Assembly (NCBI GenBank): GCA_001936135.1
Contig: CP012819.1
Span: 806,001 to 870,000, forward strand
DNA from: Saccharomycopsis fibuligera x Saccharomycopsis cf. fibuligera
Lineage: Eukaryota > Ascomycota > Saccharomycetes > Ascoideales > Saccharomycopsidaceae
DNA: 64,000 nt
Direction of reading: 5' to 3'
Shown: positions 40,721 through 52,585 of the stretch, piece after piece
How the letters are laid out: each line of letters opens with the position of its first letter
Position numbering within the stretch: position 1 is the stretch's first letter
Notes under the pieces: model-generated
What the model was told of the DNA's origin: nothing
The model's database searches: none
Seen by the model: the letters and a program-made list of their open reading frames with translations, nothing else
Position numbers and translations under genes: made by a program

Positions 40721-41108
40721 TTAAACATTGACTCTTTCTAATTCTTCTCTACCAGCCTTGGTGTACAAGTATTCGTTGTAGTCCCTGGCATTAGCCCACC
40801 AGAACCAGATGATGGAACCAGGAAGGATCACGTACAAAGCTTGGTTCTTGACTCTTCTGAAAGTATTGAAGAAAGCATTGTGCATAGCTCCATGCAATGG
40901 CTTTTGAGCATATGGAGAAACAGTGTAGGTAGTGATACCTTTTTGCTTTGGGGACCCTGAAGTTTGAACAAGTTAGTATTTACATCCAAAACCTTTGAAT
41001 TAAATCAATATAATACTTGAGCAAACCAATAAGCCCTAGCATAGATAGATACGTACCGATGTTACCCCACCAGCCCATATAAGATTTTCCGCCTCCGTGG
41101 CCACCCAT
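40721..41108 (-). CDS. QCR8: Cytochrome bc1 complex subunit 8, with one intron
   Basis: The exons are 41057-41108 and 40721-40956, giving 95 residues. Qcr8 is the small ubiquinone-binding-type subunit of complex III, with one membrane span and its N-terminus in the matrix. Exon 1 encodes MGGHGGGKSYMGWWGNI and the first base of a Gly codon. The donor is GTACGT (41056 downward), the branch TACTAAC at 40972-40978, and the acceptor AG at 40957-40958; the intron is 100 nt. Exon 2 encodes SPKQKGITTYTVSPYAQKPL, FFNTFRRVKNQALYVILPGSIIWFWWANA and ends TKAGREELERVNV, identical to the yeast C-terminus. No conventional long frame exists because of the intron. It is divergent from the MNN11-type gene. Confidence 0.96.
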
Positions 41109-41233
41109 TTTGTATTGATGTTTTTTGAGTTATTGAGGTTAATAAGATATGGGTATCAGCGCCTAGTGATACTGTAAGGACTGTTGTTTAGATCTTAATT
41201 TCTTTTTCGGAGCACCAAAATTTTCCAAACCAC

Positions 41234-41268
41234 CACAAGCCACATTAATATCTATGTTGTGGCTTGTG
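41234..41268. promoter_or_regulatory. 11-bp inverted repeat in the QCR8-MNN11 promoter
   Basis: Perfect arms CACAAGCCACA (41234-41244) and TGTGGCTTGTG (41258-41268) flank a 13-base spacer. Such a dyad fits a dimeric factor site or a small hairpin. The binding factor is unknown. Confidence 0.5.
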
Positions 41269-41601
41269 ATAAAAATCACATGATATCCACATGATACCCT
41301 CGCCAGTCAACCAAAATAGACCGACACTTGAGTTGACGGACAGAGAGGTACAAGCTGTTTTTTTCCCTGGTTTCGTTTCCTTCCTGTAGGAAATCATTTT
41401 GTTAGCTGCGAGCCATTTCACTGTTTTGTGTTGCTCATACTACACAGATTGGTTTGGTTTAATTCTGCTTATTGAGGTACTGGAGCATATAATAACGTTC
41501 TCTATTGTTAAGCCAAACTTTCGACTACCACTGATTTCAAGGATTAGCGTTTAGGTTATAAACCACATTGCTAGACTAATCCTTCACAACATAAACATAT
41601 C

Positions 41602-42807
41602 ATGCATTTGGCATTTCCTCAAAAGAATTTCAAGCCAAAGAGTGGCGGTATTTCTGTGGTGGCTAGAATACAAAGAAATAGAAAAGTTTTTTCTGCTATA
41701 ATAATCCTCTTCACTGTCTACTACTTGCTTTTCCGTGATTCATCTACCTCATATTTCAGTTTAGATTCAAGAAAAGTGCCAGAAGCACACGGTCTTTACA
41801 ATGAAGAGATTCCAACCACAAGAACTTTGATTTTCCCACCAATTGAACACGCCCCAGTTTTGAGACAGTTGGGTCTTCCATTATTGTTTCCCAGTGTTCA
41901 AGAAAGCGGCAAAAAGAGATATGTATATGATCAAACTCCGTCTTCAAAAGAAGAAGGTCAAAAAGATGATCAAACAAAGTTAGTCAAAGAGTCTTTTAAA
42001 AATACTGGGAAATTAGTGTTTGACCATAAAAACAGAAAGAGCCCTGAAGTAGTGATTGTTACTGATGTGGACTTTGAAAGATACGAATTGAGCCATTTGA
42101 CTAAAGTGGTACAAAATAGAGTTGATTACGCTCAGGCAAGACATTACGGTATTTACGTCAGATGGACTCAAGAATTTGCTCCAATATTGAGTGAAAATAA
42201 CGATCATAAATCATGGACTAGATTATTGATTTTGAGAGCAGCAATGCATGCATTCCCAGAATCTAAATACTTTTGGTACATTGATCAAGATGCAGTCATT
42301 GTCAAATACGACATTGATTTGATAAACTACTTGTTGACTCCGGACAAGTTGAATCCACTTTTATTGAAGGATCACCCAATCGTACCTCCAACTGGAGCCA
42401 TTCACACTTACAAAAACATTAAACCCGAAAATGTTAAATTTTTGATAACTCAAGATGAGAGAGGTTTGAACACCAATTCTTTTATTGTTGTGAACGATCT
42501 TTATGGTAAAACCTTGATTGAGTTCTGGGCAGATCCATTGTACAGAAAATACAACAATTTTCCTCTCAGGGAATCAAGTGCTTTGATGCACATTTTGCAG
42601 TGGCATCCAGTGCTATTATCAAAAACTGGTGTTATACCCGCTAGAACTATAGCGTCTGCCCATAGTGTTGTGGAGGCCACTGGTGAAGATGCTAAATTTT
42701 ACTATAAACCAGGTGATTTGGCTGTTGTTTTGAAAGACTGCGAAATCAGAAAGTCTTGTGAATCAGAATTTTCATCTTACTGGGATAGACTCCATAATGA
42801 AAAGTAG
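41602..42807 (+). CDS. MNN11: Golgi alpha-1,6-mannosyltransferase, GT34 family (MNN11/MNN10 type)
   Basis: This predicts 401 residues with type II topology: a short basic cytosolic tail, a signal anchor VFSAIIILFTVYYLLF (about residues 29-44), then a lumenal domain. The GT34 core is visible: VVIVTDVDFERYELSHLTKVVQNR.VDYAQARHYG, WTRLLILRAAMHAFPESKYFWYIDQDAVI (the DQD is the metal-binding DxD), LNTNSFIVVND and FWADPLYRKY. Such enzymes extend the alpha-1,6-mannan backbone in M-Pol II with Anp1, Mnn9, Mnn10 and Hoc1. Length matches Mnn11 better than Mnn10, but I cannot exclude the paralogue. It shares a 493-base divergent promoter with QCR8. Confidence 0.75.
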   Translation: MHLAFPQKNFKPKSGGISVVARIQRNRKVFSAIIILFTVYYLLFRDSSTSYFSLDSRKVPEAHGLYNEEIPTTRTLIFPPIEHAPVLRQLGLPLLFPSVQESGKKRYVYDQTPSSKEEGQKDDQTKLVKESFKNTGKLVFDHKNRKSPEVVIVTDVDFERYELSHLTKVVQNRVDYAQARHYGIYVRWTQEFAPILSENNDHKSWTRLLILRAAMHAFPESKYFWYIDQDAVIVKYDIDLINYLLTPDKLNPLLLKDHPIVPPTGAIHTYKNIKPENVKFLITQDERGLNTNSFIVVNDLYGKTLIEFWADPLYRKYNNFPLRESSALMHILQWHPVLLSKTGVIPARTIASAHSVVEATGEDAKFYYKPGDLAVVLKDCEIRKSCESEFSSYWDRLHNEK

Positions 42808-43168
42808 ATCGCATTATTCAATTCATAGTTGGCTAGCAGTTTGTCCTTTTTAGAGTTTCCATTTGTTCCTAAGTCCCAAAAATCATTTCACTATTATAAT
42901 TCTTTTCTTTGTCTTTATATTTATTTTGATTTACAGTCCCCTTCTATTTTTTATTCTACGATGCTTTTTCACTTTTCAAATTTTTTCCTGACAAAATTTT
43001 AATATATTTGCATGGTTGGCATTTCAAAATTTAAACTCAATTTCATAGGGTATTCAATTAGTTCAATGTATATTAAAATTTGTAAAAAAAACAGCACATT
43101 TATTGATCTATAAATTTTCACCAAAACACAATTCAATTTAGCTGTTCTGGAAAATTTCAGCAAATTCA
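42808..43168. other. Intergenic, convergent 3' regions
   Basis: About 360 bases between the MNN11-type gene and the two-intron gene. Only A/T-rich terminator-like DNA is seen. Confidence 0.6.
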
Positions 43169-45212
43169 TTATTGGTCTTTGTAATATCGAGCAATTTGGC
43201 GTTGTCTTTCTTCGCTAAGCGCTGGCTCAGTACTCATTCTTTTCTTTTCATGTGTTTCGAAAAAGGTAATGAAGTCTTCAATTGTGACATCGTCACAATG
43301 TGTTGCCCTGATTTTTTCTTGTTTTGCATTCAAATTTTCTTTTATTTTCAAAATAGCATGGTTTCTATTTTCTCGGCTCATCTTGGAGCTGCTCACAATA
43401 GCATCAAGGTTAGTTAAGGAGCTCGATTTCAATGCTTTAGTTGCTTTAATACTTTTGAACACATTTTCAGGTTGCTCTTTATCATATATAAGCAGTTCAG
43501 CTGTTTTGCTGAACTGTATCGATGGCTCTTTCTTGGCTCGACTTTGACTATTTGCAACAAAAAATGAAGGATCTTTAATGTTTACATTTGGAACAGAATA
43601 AGATGAGGATGATGATAAAGATTTATATGTAACATCGAAGACTTCGTTGCACTTTATGCTTCCTTGCATCAAGTTTTCAGTAATACATGTAATATCATCT
43701 TTCTCGTCCCTAAAGACTGGCACGTCAACTATCATAGTATTATCGCACGAGTTTGATATCTCTTCTTCCGTAGTAACTGAAAAGTCACCATGTTAGTAAG
43801 TTTTTCAACAATTCAAGGGCATATACGTTGTAAAAACGCTTCAAAGGGCTTACCGTTATTTATAGTATTGATTTTTTCGAGAGCAGTTCTCATCAATCCA
43901 AAGACTTTGGATTTTGGGTGTGATTTTACTTGAAGTATGTTAGTAAATTTATATTAAACCTTTTGATTTGAAAATTAATTGGTAGCGTACTTCTCTGATC
44001 ACTTAATTCATCTGGAAATAATTCTGCTTCAAATTGTGTCATTGCTGAAGAGCCAGAAATGGCAGCCACACAATCTTCCAGCTCACCAGAAAGAACTGAG
44101 TACTGTTCTTCATTCTCTTCATTCTCTTCTTCATAGCAGTTTCCAATATTAGTTATAGTGGTATCATTAGTATCGGCTGGCAGAAAAGCACTCGACTTAG
44201 AACTCGGGGAAAAATCATCTGGCAATTCGATAAATGAGCTTTTTAAATTAAATAAATGGTTAGCTTCTGGTAAGGTAGGCTCTGTATCTATATCCATATC
44301 AACCGTTTCATCAAAGCTCACATTGTTCTGGTGCCATTGTCCTATTTTTATATCGTCTTCCATAGAGCCTTTGCTAGAAATTCCTGAGGAGCCAAAGCTG
44401 TTGTTTTCTTTATCCAGGCTTAAATTGGAGACACATAACTTAATATCTTTGACAAGATCATAATTGCTTTTGAACATTTTATAGCAGCTATATGCATCTT
44501 CAGGTATGCTTGTGTCCTGACTTAATCCCGCATCTTCTTCAGCAAGCACATTTTCATCATTTATGTTATTAGTTTTTTCAACTATGTCTTCCCTAGCCTT
44601 GTACCCAAACAACCTTGAATTTGGATTGAGCTTTTGTGACAGGGATTTCCCAAAGGTTTTGAAGTTTGCGGATGGCCTATCTAAAGAATTTTGGTTTATC
44701 TTATTCAAATGTCCTGCATTGGGCTGCTGTGCGGTTCCAAATTTTTGTTTGTGGCGTTTTTCTTTCAAACTGTACCAAATATTATGATGTGGGGTGTCAC
44801 GTCTTAATGGCTTTGTTCTGGCTTTAACGTGCTTATTTTGAAATGAGGAGAGGGCACTATATGTTAACGCATACCTTTTCATCTGTATGCTATCAAAACT
44901 CTCAGTGTCAGATGATAAAGTGTCTGAGAACAACTTGTTTATCTTATTTTTTTCAGTTTCAACTGTACTGGAGGGTGATGTGGTAACAGTATAATCTTCG
45001 TTATCACTACTGTTTATCACAGAGCATGGGGAGGAGCATGCTGAAAATGAAGAGCTGGAGGAACCTTTAGCAAAAATTTTTATTCTATCGAGTATTTCTG
45101 ACGCTCTTGTATTAAGATTCCTTGAATGCTTCTTTCTTTTCCACGATGTTCTGCGCTGGTCGATATTGCTAGACAAAGACTGAAAGAATGATGGTGTTCG
45201 TGGATGTGACAT
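43169..45212 (-). CDS. Hypothetical protein with two introns, 634 residues
   Basis: The exons are 43991-45212, 43854-43928 and 43169-43776. Intron 1 (62 nt) has donor GTACGC, branch TACTAAC and acceptor CAAG; intron 2 (77 nt) has donor GTAAGC, branch TACTAAC and acceptor TTTCAG. Joining gives one frame: SDQR-IKSHPKSKVFGLMRTALEKINTINN-VTTEEEISNS, with no stop. The protein is Ser-rich and polar. It starts MSHPRTPSFFQSLSSNIDQRRTSWKRKKHSRN, has a basic N-terminus, acidic middle (EEENEENEEQYS) and a C-terminus with helical basic-acidic segments (SRENRNHAILKIKENLNAKQEKI, EDFITFFETHEKKRM). I recognise no domain. Without splicing it would appear as two genes. Composition suggests an intrinsically disordered nuclear or cortical regulator, which is inference only. 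Confidence 0.7.
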
Positions 45213-45918
45213 GCTTGATTTGTTTGGTGCAATTAGGCTTGCACAATGAAAAACTCACCCAAAATGTTTGAGCCACAAAGCCTATATGTTATGTTGTCTC
45301 GGAGGACAAAAATAATATTTTGTGAGATATAAAATAAATAGAACAGCAATATTTGGAAGAAGTTAAAGCAGCAATGTTATTTTAGTAGCAGGTTTGTTGA
45401 CAGTAGCAGCCAAATAAGAAATAATAGCAGTGCGGTACTATTACTTTTTGGTCATCGAACTAAAGCAGCATCAGACGAAATCATAGTGATAACAAAAGTT
45501 GCACAAAAAAGCAAAACTGGTGAAGGCTACAAATGCATGTTAACCCGCTCCTGCAGCTGAATTGACAGCGGTGGAGTGGATGCTCCACCTTCTTACCATT
45601 CGGCACGAACAGCTGTTGCTCAAAATATAGAAGTACTTCAGGGCACAAGCAAAGCGAAGCACCAAATATTTGTAGTAATATATCGCCTATAACTCTGCAT
45701 ATATATCACTGTTCTTGTAGAAGAAATACACTTCCGTTAAGAAGAGCTACCGTGTATTATAGTGGCTCCTGTTGGTGTTACGTGCCCCGATGCATCGAAT
45801 CAACGAGAATCATTTTCTCATCTCTGCCATCATTGTTACTGTCAATATTGCCCTGAGTCGCCTTTAGCAGACAGCAGCAAGCACTACAATTCATATACAC
45901 AGAACAGCACCAAGAAAA
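45213..45918. other. Divergent promoter, two-intron gene and FIS1
   Basis: About 700 bases. A 64-codon frame at 45762-45956 overlaps FIS1 exon 1 in another frame and is not credible. No RNA gene is visible. Confidence 0.5.
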
Positions 45919-46673
45919 ATGACAAACAAAGACAAATTAAGCTATTTGCCTGGTGAGTTGTGTCAAGGGTGTTTTTTTTTATGCTGAATATGTTGCAGAA
46001 TGTGAAACATATCCTTACTATTCGGTACATGGCATAGTCAGCGCCACTAGATCAGATTTGCTAACAAAATATTATAGCTTTGGCGGATGCTAGCAAGTAT
46101 GTCACTTTTTTGTACAAAGAGGCAGTTTGAATTGCTTGCTATCGAGCTACTAATACAGAAATGGATGTTTGCTACGAAACAAACTTCAAATAGTGTTTAT
46201 TTTGATGAATATTTTTGATGAGATGAACAAGTACTAACGAGTCACAATTATATAGCCCACTTTCAGATGAGCAACTAGAAATTTTGCACCAGCAGGTTAT
46301 CACAGAGGGGGACATGGCTTCCACCCAATCTAAATTCAACTATGCCTGGGGACTAATTAAGTCTGATCGCAAAGAGCAGCAAAGATTAGGGGTAAAGATT
46401 TTAACCGAAGTTTTCAAGGATTCCCCACAAAGAAGAAGAGAATGTTTATACTATCTCAGTATAGGAACTTACAAGTTAGGGGACTATTCTGACTCAAGAC
46501 GTTATGCAGAGGCTCTTGTAAACCATGAACCAGACAACGCACAAGCAATTGCTTTGAAAAGAATGGTTGAAGACAGAATATCCAAAGAGAGTCTCATTGG
46601 TGTAGGTATTGTTGCAGGGGCATTAGCTGTGGGGGCTACAGTGTTAACGGGAATTTTGAAGAGAAAACGATAA
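45919..46673 (+). CDS. FIS1: Mitochondrial and peroxisomal fission adaptor Fis1, with one intron
   Basis: The exons are 45919-45952 and 46267-46673, giving 146 residues. Fis1 is a tail-anchored outer-membrane protein that recruits the dynamin Dnm1 through Mdv1. Exon 1 encodes only MTNKDKLSYLP plus one base. The donor is GTGAGT (45953), the branch TACTAAC at 46232-46238 and the acceptor TTTCAG ending at 46266, a 314-nt intron. The junction codon G|AT gives DEQLEILHQQV, matching yeast PQQLEILRQQV. An earlier AG (in TATAG, 46254-46255) would shift the frame and is skipped. The TPR-like body SKFNYAWGLIKS, LGVKILTEVFK, RRECLYYLSIGTYKLGDYSDSRRYAE is followed by the tail anchor LIGVGIVAGALAVGATVLTGIL and the basic end KRKR. 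Confidence 0.96.
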
Positions 46674-49600
46674 ATGCATTATAGGGACAATGTTTGATAG
46701 CACAGCGATTTTTTAAATAATAGTCACATTTGCTTTAACTTTACTTTTATTTTTTATATTAAATCGATTCACTATTATTTTGTTAATATATGTTTTTAAT
46801 GTCATTTTTTGAAGTTACGTGATTATTTCGACAAACTTAGGATCTTGGCTTATGCTGTAGGTGTGTTGTTGGTTGGCCTTAGACAAATCAAGCCTCGGGA
46901 CATAATACTTTCCTAAATCTGAGCAGTTTTGCACATATATGTCTGGTTCTCAAGATACGAAGGGCACACGTATAATGTACTACTGCTGTGAGGCTGCACG
47001 AACATTACATTCAAATTTGTTATGTTTGCAACCTGGATTTAACAGTAAATAATCAAAAACCCACGGAGGCCAAAAAATACCATTCTTTAAGATAGCTAGT
47101 TGTGCTTCAACCTGGCAGAGCTAATTGCATGAGGACTGAAGATCTTCTGCTCCAATTAAAGTACGCTTTGCAGAACTTTGCTATACTATTCGTACAATTA
47201 TACTTGACGCTAAATTACCTAAAGAGTGTCAGGGTACAAACTTATTCAACTTGATTAAAATGTATAGTATGCAAGCACTTTGCTCTGAAACATACTACAA
47301 GGATAATTTGATTGCAAAAGTAAATACTTGAAGACGGTTTGATGGTATTAGCAAGTTGCAAAGCCCATTCCCTATAGCAATAAGCCACCCCTTTCGCTTA
47401 CAAGTACTTTAACACAAAACTTATTCATAGGGTTTTATCTATTCAAGAAATACAAAAATTCCCCATTTTGTTTTTTTGTACAGTTCATCGGGCGCGTCTT
47501 TAGCTGATTATTGCATTACTATAGCAAAAATTTCGCACTAACGTCGACGCACTGTGCTTCTTAAGCAAGTGTCACCAAGCATACAATGGGAAAAATAGAA
47601 CAGCGCAACTTTCAAACGTGTTTCTAAGTTATACCACCGAGAGCCGTAGCAGCTACCTTAGATAGTAAATAGGATTTTTTAATTTAGAAACGCCTGACTT
47701 TAGCCAGAGGCAATCAATATAACCAATCCGCAGACTGACATTGGTATAAGACTAGCTAGACCGACAAACTTCTTATAATGCACCAAGAAAATGACTGTCT
47801 GACATATATATAGTCCTGAAATAACATTATTGTATAGCAGGTTTATTGTTTATATTCGGCTTTGACCCCAGTTTTATTCGAAACTATATAACTGTAACCT
47901 GCTAATGCTGTAAACCATTAAGCTCAAAACACCAATTTAAAACCGAAGTTAAATTTATGGAGGCCAGATTGATACTAAAGGGACCTATTGATTTAAGTTT
48001 TCATAGCTTGCTGGCTGGCTGCGTGTATTTGGTTACAAGATCCAATAATTTGGTACTTATATCTGCATCTTATCTGGCCACGGACTAGCTCTACAGAACA
48101 AGTTTGATGCATTTTGTTGAAGTGCATCTAAGTTGTCTCATAATCTGCAAGAGTTGGCGAATAAAAATTCAATTAAGTCGGATACTTTTGAAGCCGAGGT
48201 TCAAAGCCAACTATCAAGTTCTGTTTTGTTAGTTGTGTCTCGGGATTTAACACTTTTTCAACAAATAAGATGATGTTTAGTAAGAGATGTATAAAATATC
48301 CCAAAGAAAATTATACTGGTGTGCGTCCTTGACTGTTTTCTCAAAACAAAACTTTCAAATTATTGTTGACGGTTTTTTATGAACAATAATTAGAGACACT
48401 TTAGAATACGACATTCGGAAAATTTATAATAAAGCAGAACAAACTGACAAAAAAAAGCCAAAAACGGCCAAATAGACCACGGTGTATAGTACTAACGAGG
48501 CAATTACACTATCACAGAAAAACAAAACCAAAGTAACAAACTTTCATCTCGTCAGTCCTCGATCCTATGATTTCATCACAATATGAAGTTGTTTTATGAT
48601 TTCAAAATTTTTAATTTTGAAGCAAAGAAGCAGTGCTTATGATAAAGACTATAGCCCCTCTCCAATTAGAACATTTCTCTATAGTTAATTTCTGTCTCAA
48701 TTTCAATCCTCTCATTTATACAAATTTCTGCGTTGATCGTCTGTATGCAAGATCTCAGGGGCAATTATTATCATAATTATGGACGACTCTCGACCATTGA
48801 GCTTTGTACTAATTCGTAAATATTGACATTAAAAATGAGTTTTAATTTTTCAAAAACTTACGATTCATTTAAAGTGAGCATGCGTGTTCCGAACTCAAGA
48901 CGATGCTCAAGACGCCGCTGAAAATAATGCATATACATCTGACGTATACTAATTTGGCTTGATAGATCTTCCCATGTAATATTTTTGGCAGTATGTCTCT
49001 TAAGAACCGCTCAATAAAAGCAACCCCCATAAAATTTTATGCTTGGAAAGTTCCCCATGTCTAAAGTCCATCGAAGAAAATGCTAGTAAGCGCTAAGCGC
49101 TAAAAGTCAAGCTGTTGTTAGTCCGAAATATTACATAGGTCTGTAAACTAGCGTACTCGGCTATAAACGCAGATCTAACCTAGCCTGGTATACAACAACA
49201 AATTGACAAAAATTATACAGCATCATAAGATTTCAATCAGAAGCCAAATAGACGCGAAAATTCACCGGATACAAGGCATTTGGAGGAGTTAAAAAAATTA
49301 GGTCTTGACAACAGTTAATCATCTTAAAAGCATGCTTTCTGACTTCGTGATAGATTCGCGGTAATTATGAGCAGTCTTTTGGCTTTTACAAAGTAAAGTT
49401 GTTGACCGTTTATGCTAGCATATGTACATGTACAAGCATGCACGAGCAGCAGTTCCTGTTAGCATGCAATACTGTTGCAGATAGTGAACGCAATAGCGTA
49501 TTTTGGAGACACGCACAACTGCATAATACATGATTGACGACTCTTGAAACTTTCGGATTCGGCTTCGTGCTCGCTAATTTGGAAAGACAAAAATATATTG

Positions 49601-52585
49601 ACTTATGGAGTTAAAAAATCACTTTTATCGATTGAAGTGCATTGCCTGGACAGTCGGATAATTTGCTACGCGATATTACACCATACTTCATTTACTGAGC
49701 TCACAGAAAGAGCTATAAAACTTTATCTTTTTCTTTTTCATCATTGGATACATTCGTGTAAAATCAACCCACAAATTAGTAGTAATGCTAATCTAAGGAA
49801 CACCAACAGAGCCTGCATAGGTTCAATATTGTAAGTGAGCCATTTTTGGCTCTTTCGCTAATGCCCGGTTAAGGCCTGCACCTTTTTTTTTATAGCGTAC
49901 GACAGCAGCGCCGTGCTCGCTAGTTTGTGTTCTTTCGGGAAAATAATTCCCCTTTCCCGTTTATTATCAGCTTTATTTGAGACGCCTAGAAATAGACACC
50001 AATAGCCGAGAACCTATATATATATGCCGATCCAATTCCATCAAATAACAATGCCTTAGGCAACCGAACTCGCTTAATACAGCGCGTTATAAGTATACAC
50101 AAGTAGGTGTGTTTGCTATGATAAAGACTCCTATGTGACCTCGAGAGAGAAAAGGAGTTGAGAAATTATACGCTGCGTGACATTCATATTTACATACACT
50201 TAGATAGAGCTATATAAAAAGATTTTGCCATATTTATGAACCCATGCGGTCAATCAACTAGAGGCACTCAATAGTAGATTACTATCTGACAAAAAGAACG
50301 AGAATTGCTCCTTTACTCGTGTACCTGCACCATAGATTATGCTGGGGCTTCGGAGCTTCAGTGACGTTCACAGTCTCCTCTTAAAGGAGGAGAAATATAG
50401 CAAAGACTTAGTATAGATTTCGTCTTGGACTTTTGTGCAACGCACATCTTAAAAACAATAGTTAAATGCTTATCAAGGTGGGTCATTGCCGTTAAAAAGT
50501 ATATGCCTAGCGTAGTTGAAATCAACGGGTCAGAGTATGAAAAAAGTTCTGGCGATATTAATGTCATGCTTACTTGCTAATAAGTATCACAGAAAGCAAA
50601 CATTTGCAAGAAATTTCTTTTTCCAGTTGATGGAACAGAGGCATTAAACATATGAGACACTTTATAGAATACTTTGAAATCTTGTTACTTTGAAGTCTTG
50701 TTTATTCGAAAACATAACGCAAACCATAGCATTCACAGCATAAAAGCTTAGTTTATAAACTTCTCCAAATGTTTTAAAAAATGTTTATCTAAATTTTTCT
50801 TTGGCGTAGATGTCAGGCTCAAAATTTTCGAGTAAGAACACAAAACGGTTCCTATATTCATTTAAAACTACAATCATTTCATTGTTAAGAGTATGATAGT
50901 GAAAATAAGGCAATACTGGTTTAGCTGCAATATACTAAGGTTCCTCCAAAACTCATTCAATGCTAATGTTGAAAATTGATGGGATTTTATTTTTTGTTCG
51001 AAAATGTAAAGCATATTTTGCAATTAATGCTGCGAGATAAATTACTTGAAGCTTCGAAGCTCGACCGAAGAGGCTTAGTATCCCCTCTCAAAGAAAAACA
51101 ATAGCGTTTACACGGCAAGGTGAATAACAAAATTATCTTTGTATTGCGTGGCTGCAAATCTGCTATTATTTTTTGATGCTGCATTTGTAATAAGCTGCTG
51201 CTAAGATTTTCTAAAATAAATCCGCCCAACGCTCTAGCAAAGCAATCCTCAATGTAGCTTTAGTACTTGAAAGTTTCTGGACAATAAAAGAGAGTATGCA
51301 TTAACAACCAATTAAATTAGTACTACCTTAACATCGATAATGAATTGAGCAAAGAAAACATTCACTTTAAATTACTTATCTTTCACAAGCTTGCTTTTTC
51401 CCCTTTAAATAGCCAAAGACTTTTTCCGAATTCGTATTATAATTTGAAGTGTGAAAGGAAGATCTGCGCAGATAAATAATGTAGCATAATGTGCATTCAA
51501 GCTGGCGCTATATATAAAGAAGATAGTTTGAAGCTTTATAACTGACAAACAAAATAATTCCTTTTCTCTAATTTCAGCGTCAAAACACTTTGGGTATATT
51601 AATATAGAAGTATCAAATATATTTCATAGTATCTAATGACTATTTGGCTATATTAATAGCATAATAAAATTCTTTCCGAAAATACGAACGGTTATATTTC
51701 ATGAATTAGCAAATCGCTGGTTCAACTCTTCGAGAAAGTTGATAACAAGCCAGAAAAATTAACGTAAAATCATTTTTTAACCAAGTGGCAAAGGATCGAT
51801 TGAATTGGTTAATGGAGGAAACCAAAATTTGTGTGCGATAGAGGTTGCCGGAAAGTAATATGCGTATTACTGACGGCCGCTAGCTGATTCTCAGGTATTT
51901 TGGTTTGACAAAATTATATTCAATTTGCACATCTCGCATATGCAAGTACTACAGAATTGCGCTGCATTTATGGTAGAATATGCATGCATGTCTTTTTGAA
52001 CATTATGACTGGCATATAAAGCACTAACCGTGGCTAATTTATTTCAATTTTTCAATAACTGATATGTATGTAAATGCAGTTACACAATATCAATTTTAAA
52101 CTGTTTCTCTTTTTCTGTTTTATCTCAATGCGCTTCCAAAGTTTTTATGCAAATGTAGATAATTCATAAAAACAAACATTGAAAGGAAAGGCATCAAGCC
52201 TGCTCCCTAAAAAAACCAACATTATTTATATATGTCTTTTCTTGCTGTCTTTGGTAGTTTAGTGATTCATTTCACAGTCCTATTCTGGAAACATCCCTAT
52301 TCATACCAACCCCAGCCATATTTGATAATATTCAATAACTTGAGAGTCCATCAAGAGAACTTTATTACAATCAATAAATAACACCTCAGACTGTGCAACA
52401 CCATTTAAACATTTTAACAGAACTTTTTATTGTATTGGGTAGTTTTGTAAACTTGTTGTGCTAAAAAATCAGTTTTTTCTTGTAAAATCCTGCTTTTAGC
52501 AATTTTTATTCTTATTGTCCCGTGTTTGCTTTTCTTGAATTCCATCTCCAAATTGCTTTTAGTCCCAAAAAACTAGGATAAAAAT
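46674..52585. other. 5.9-kb gene desert, candidate regional centromere
   Basis: Between FIS1 and the kinesin gene I find no open frame that starts with ATG and looks like protein; the longest frames are under 100 codons and mostly begin with non-ATG codons. There are no tRNA genes and no LTR-like words. Unlike other gaps in this window, it has no long homopolymer: the longest runs I see are 8 A (near 48451) and 9 T (49883-49891). Minor structures inside are a hairpin with a T9 tail (49837-49891), an intron-like 3' end (48488-48516), and a weak similarity between about 50345-50395 and 51050-51105. Size, lack of genes and unusual texture fit a regional centromere, but no flanking inverted repeat was found by eye. 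Confidence 0.4.

Noticed and set aside
49544-49834. 96-codon frame inside the desert
   Set aside because: It starts with TTG and contains no internal ATG; no family resemblance.
46674-52585. Telomerase RNA gene in the desert
   Set aside because: I looked for template-like words related to known Candida telomere repeats (ACGGAT, GGTGT and complements in the right arrangement) and found none.
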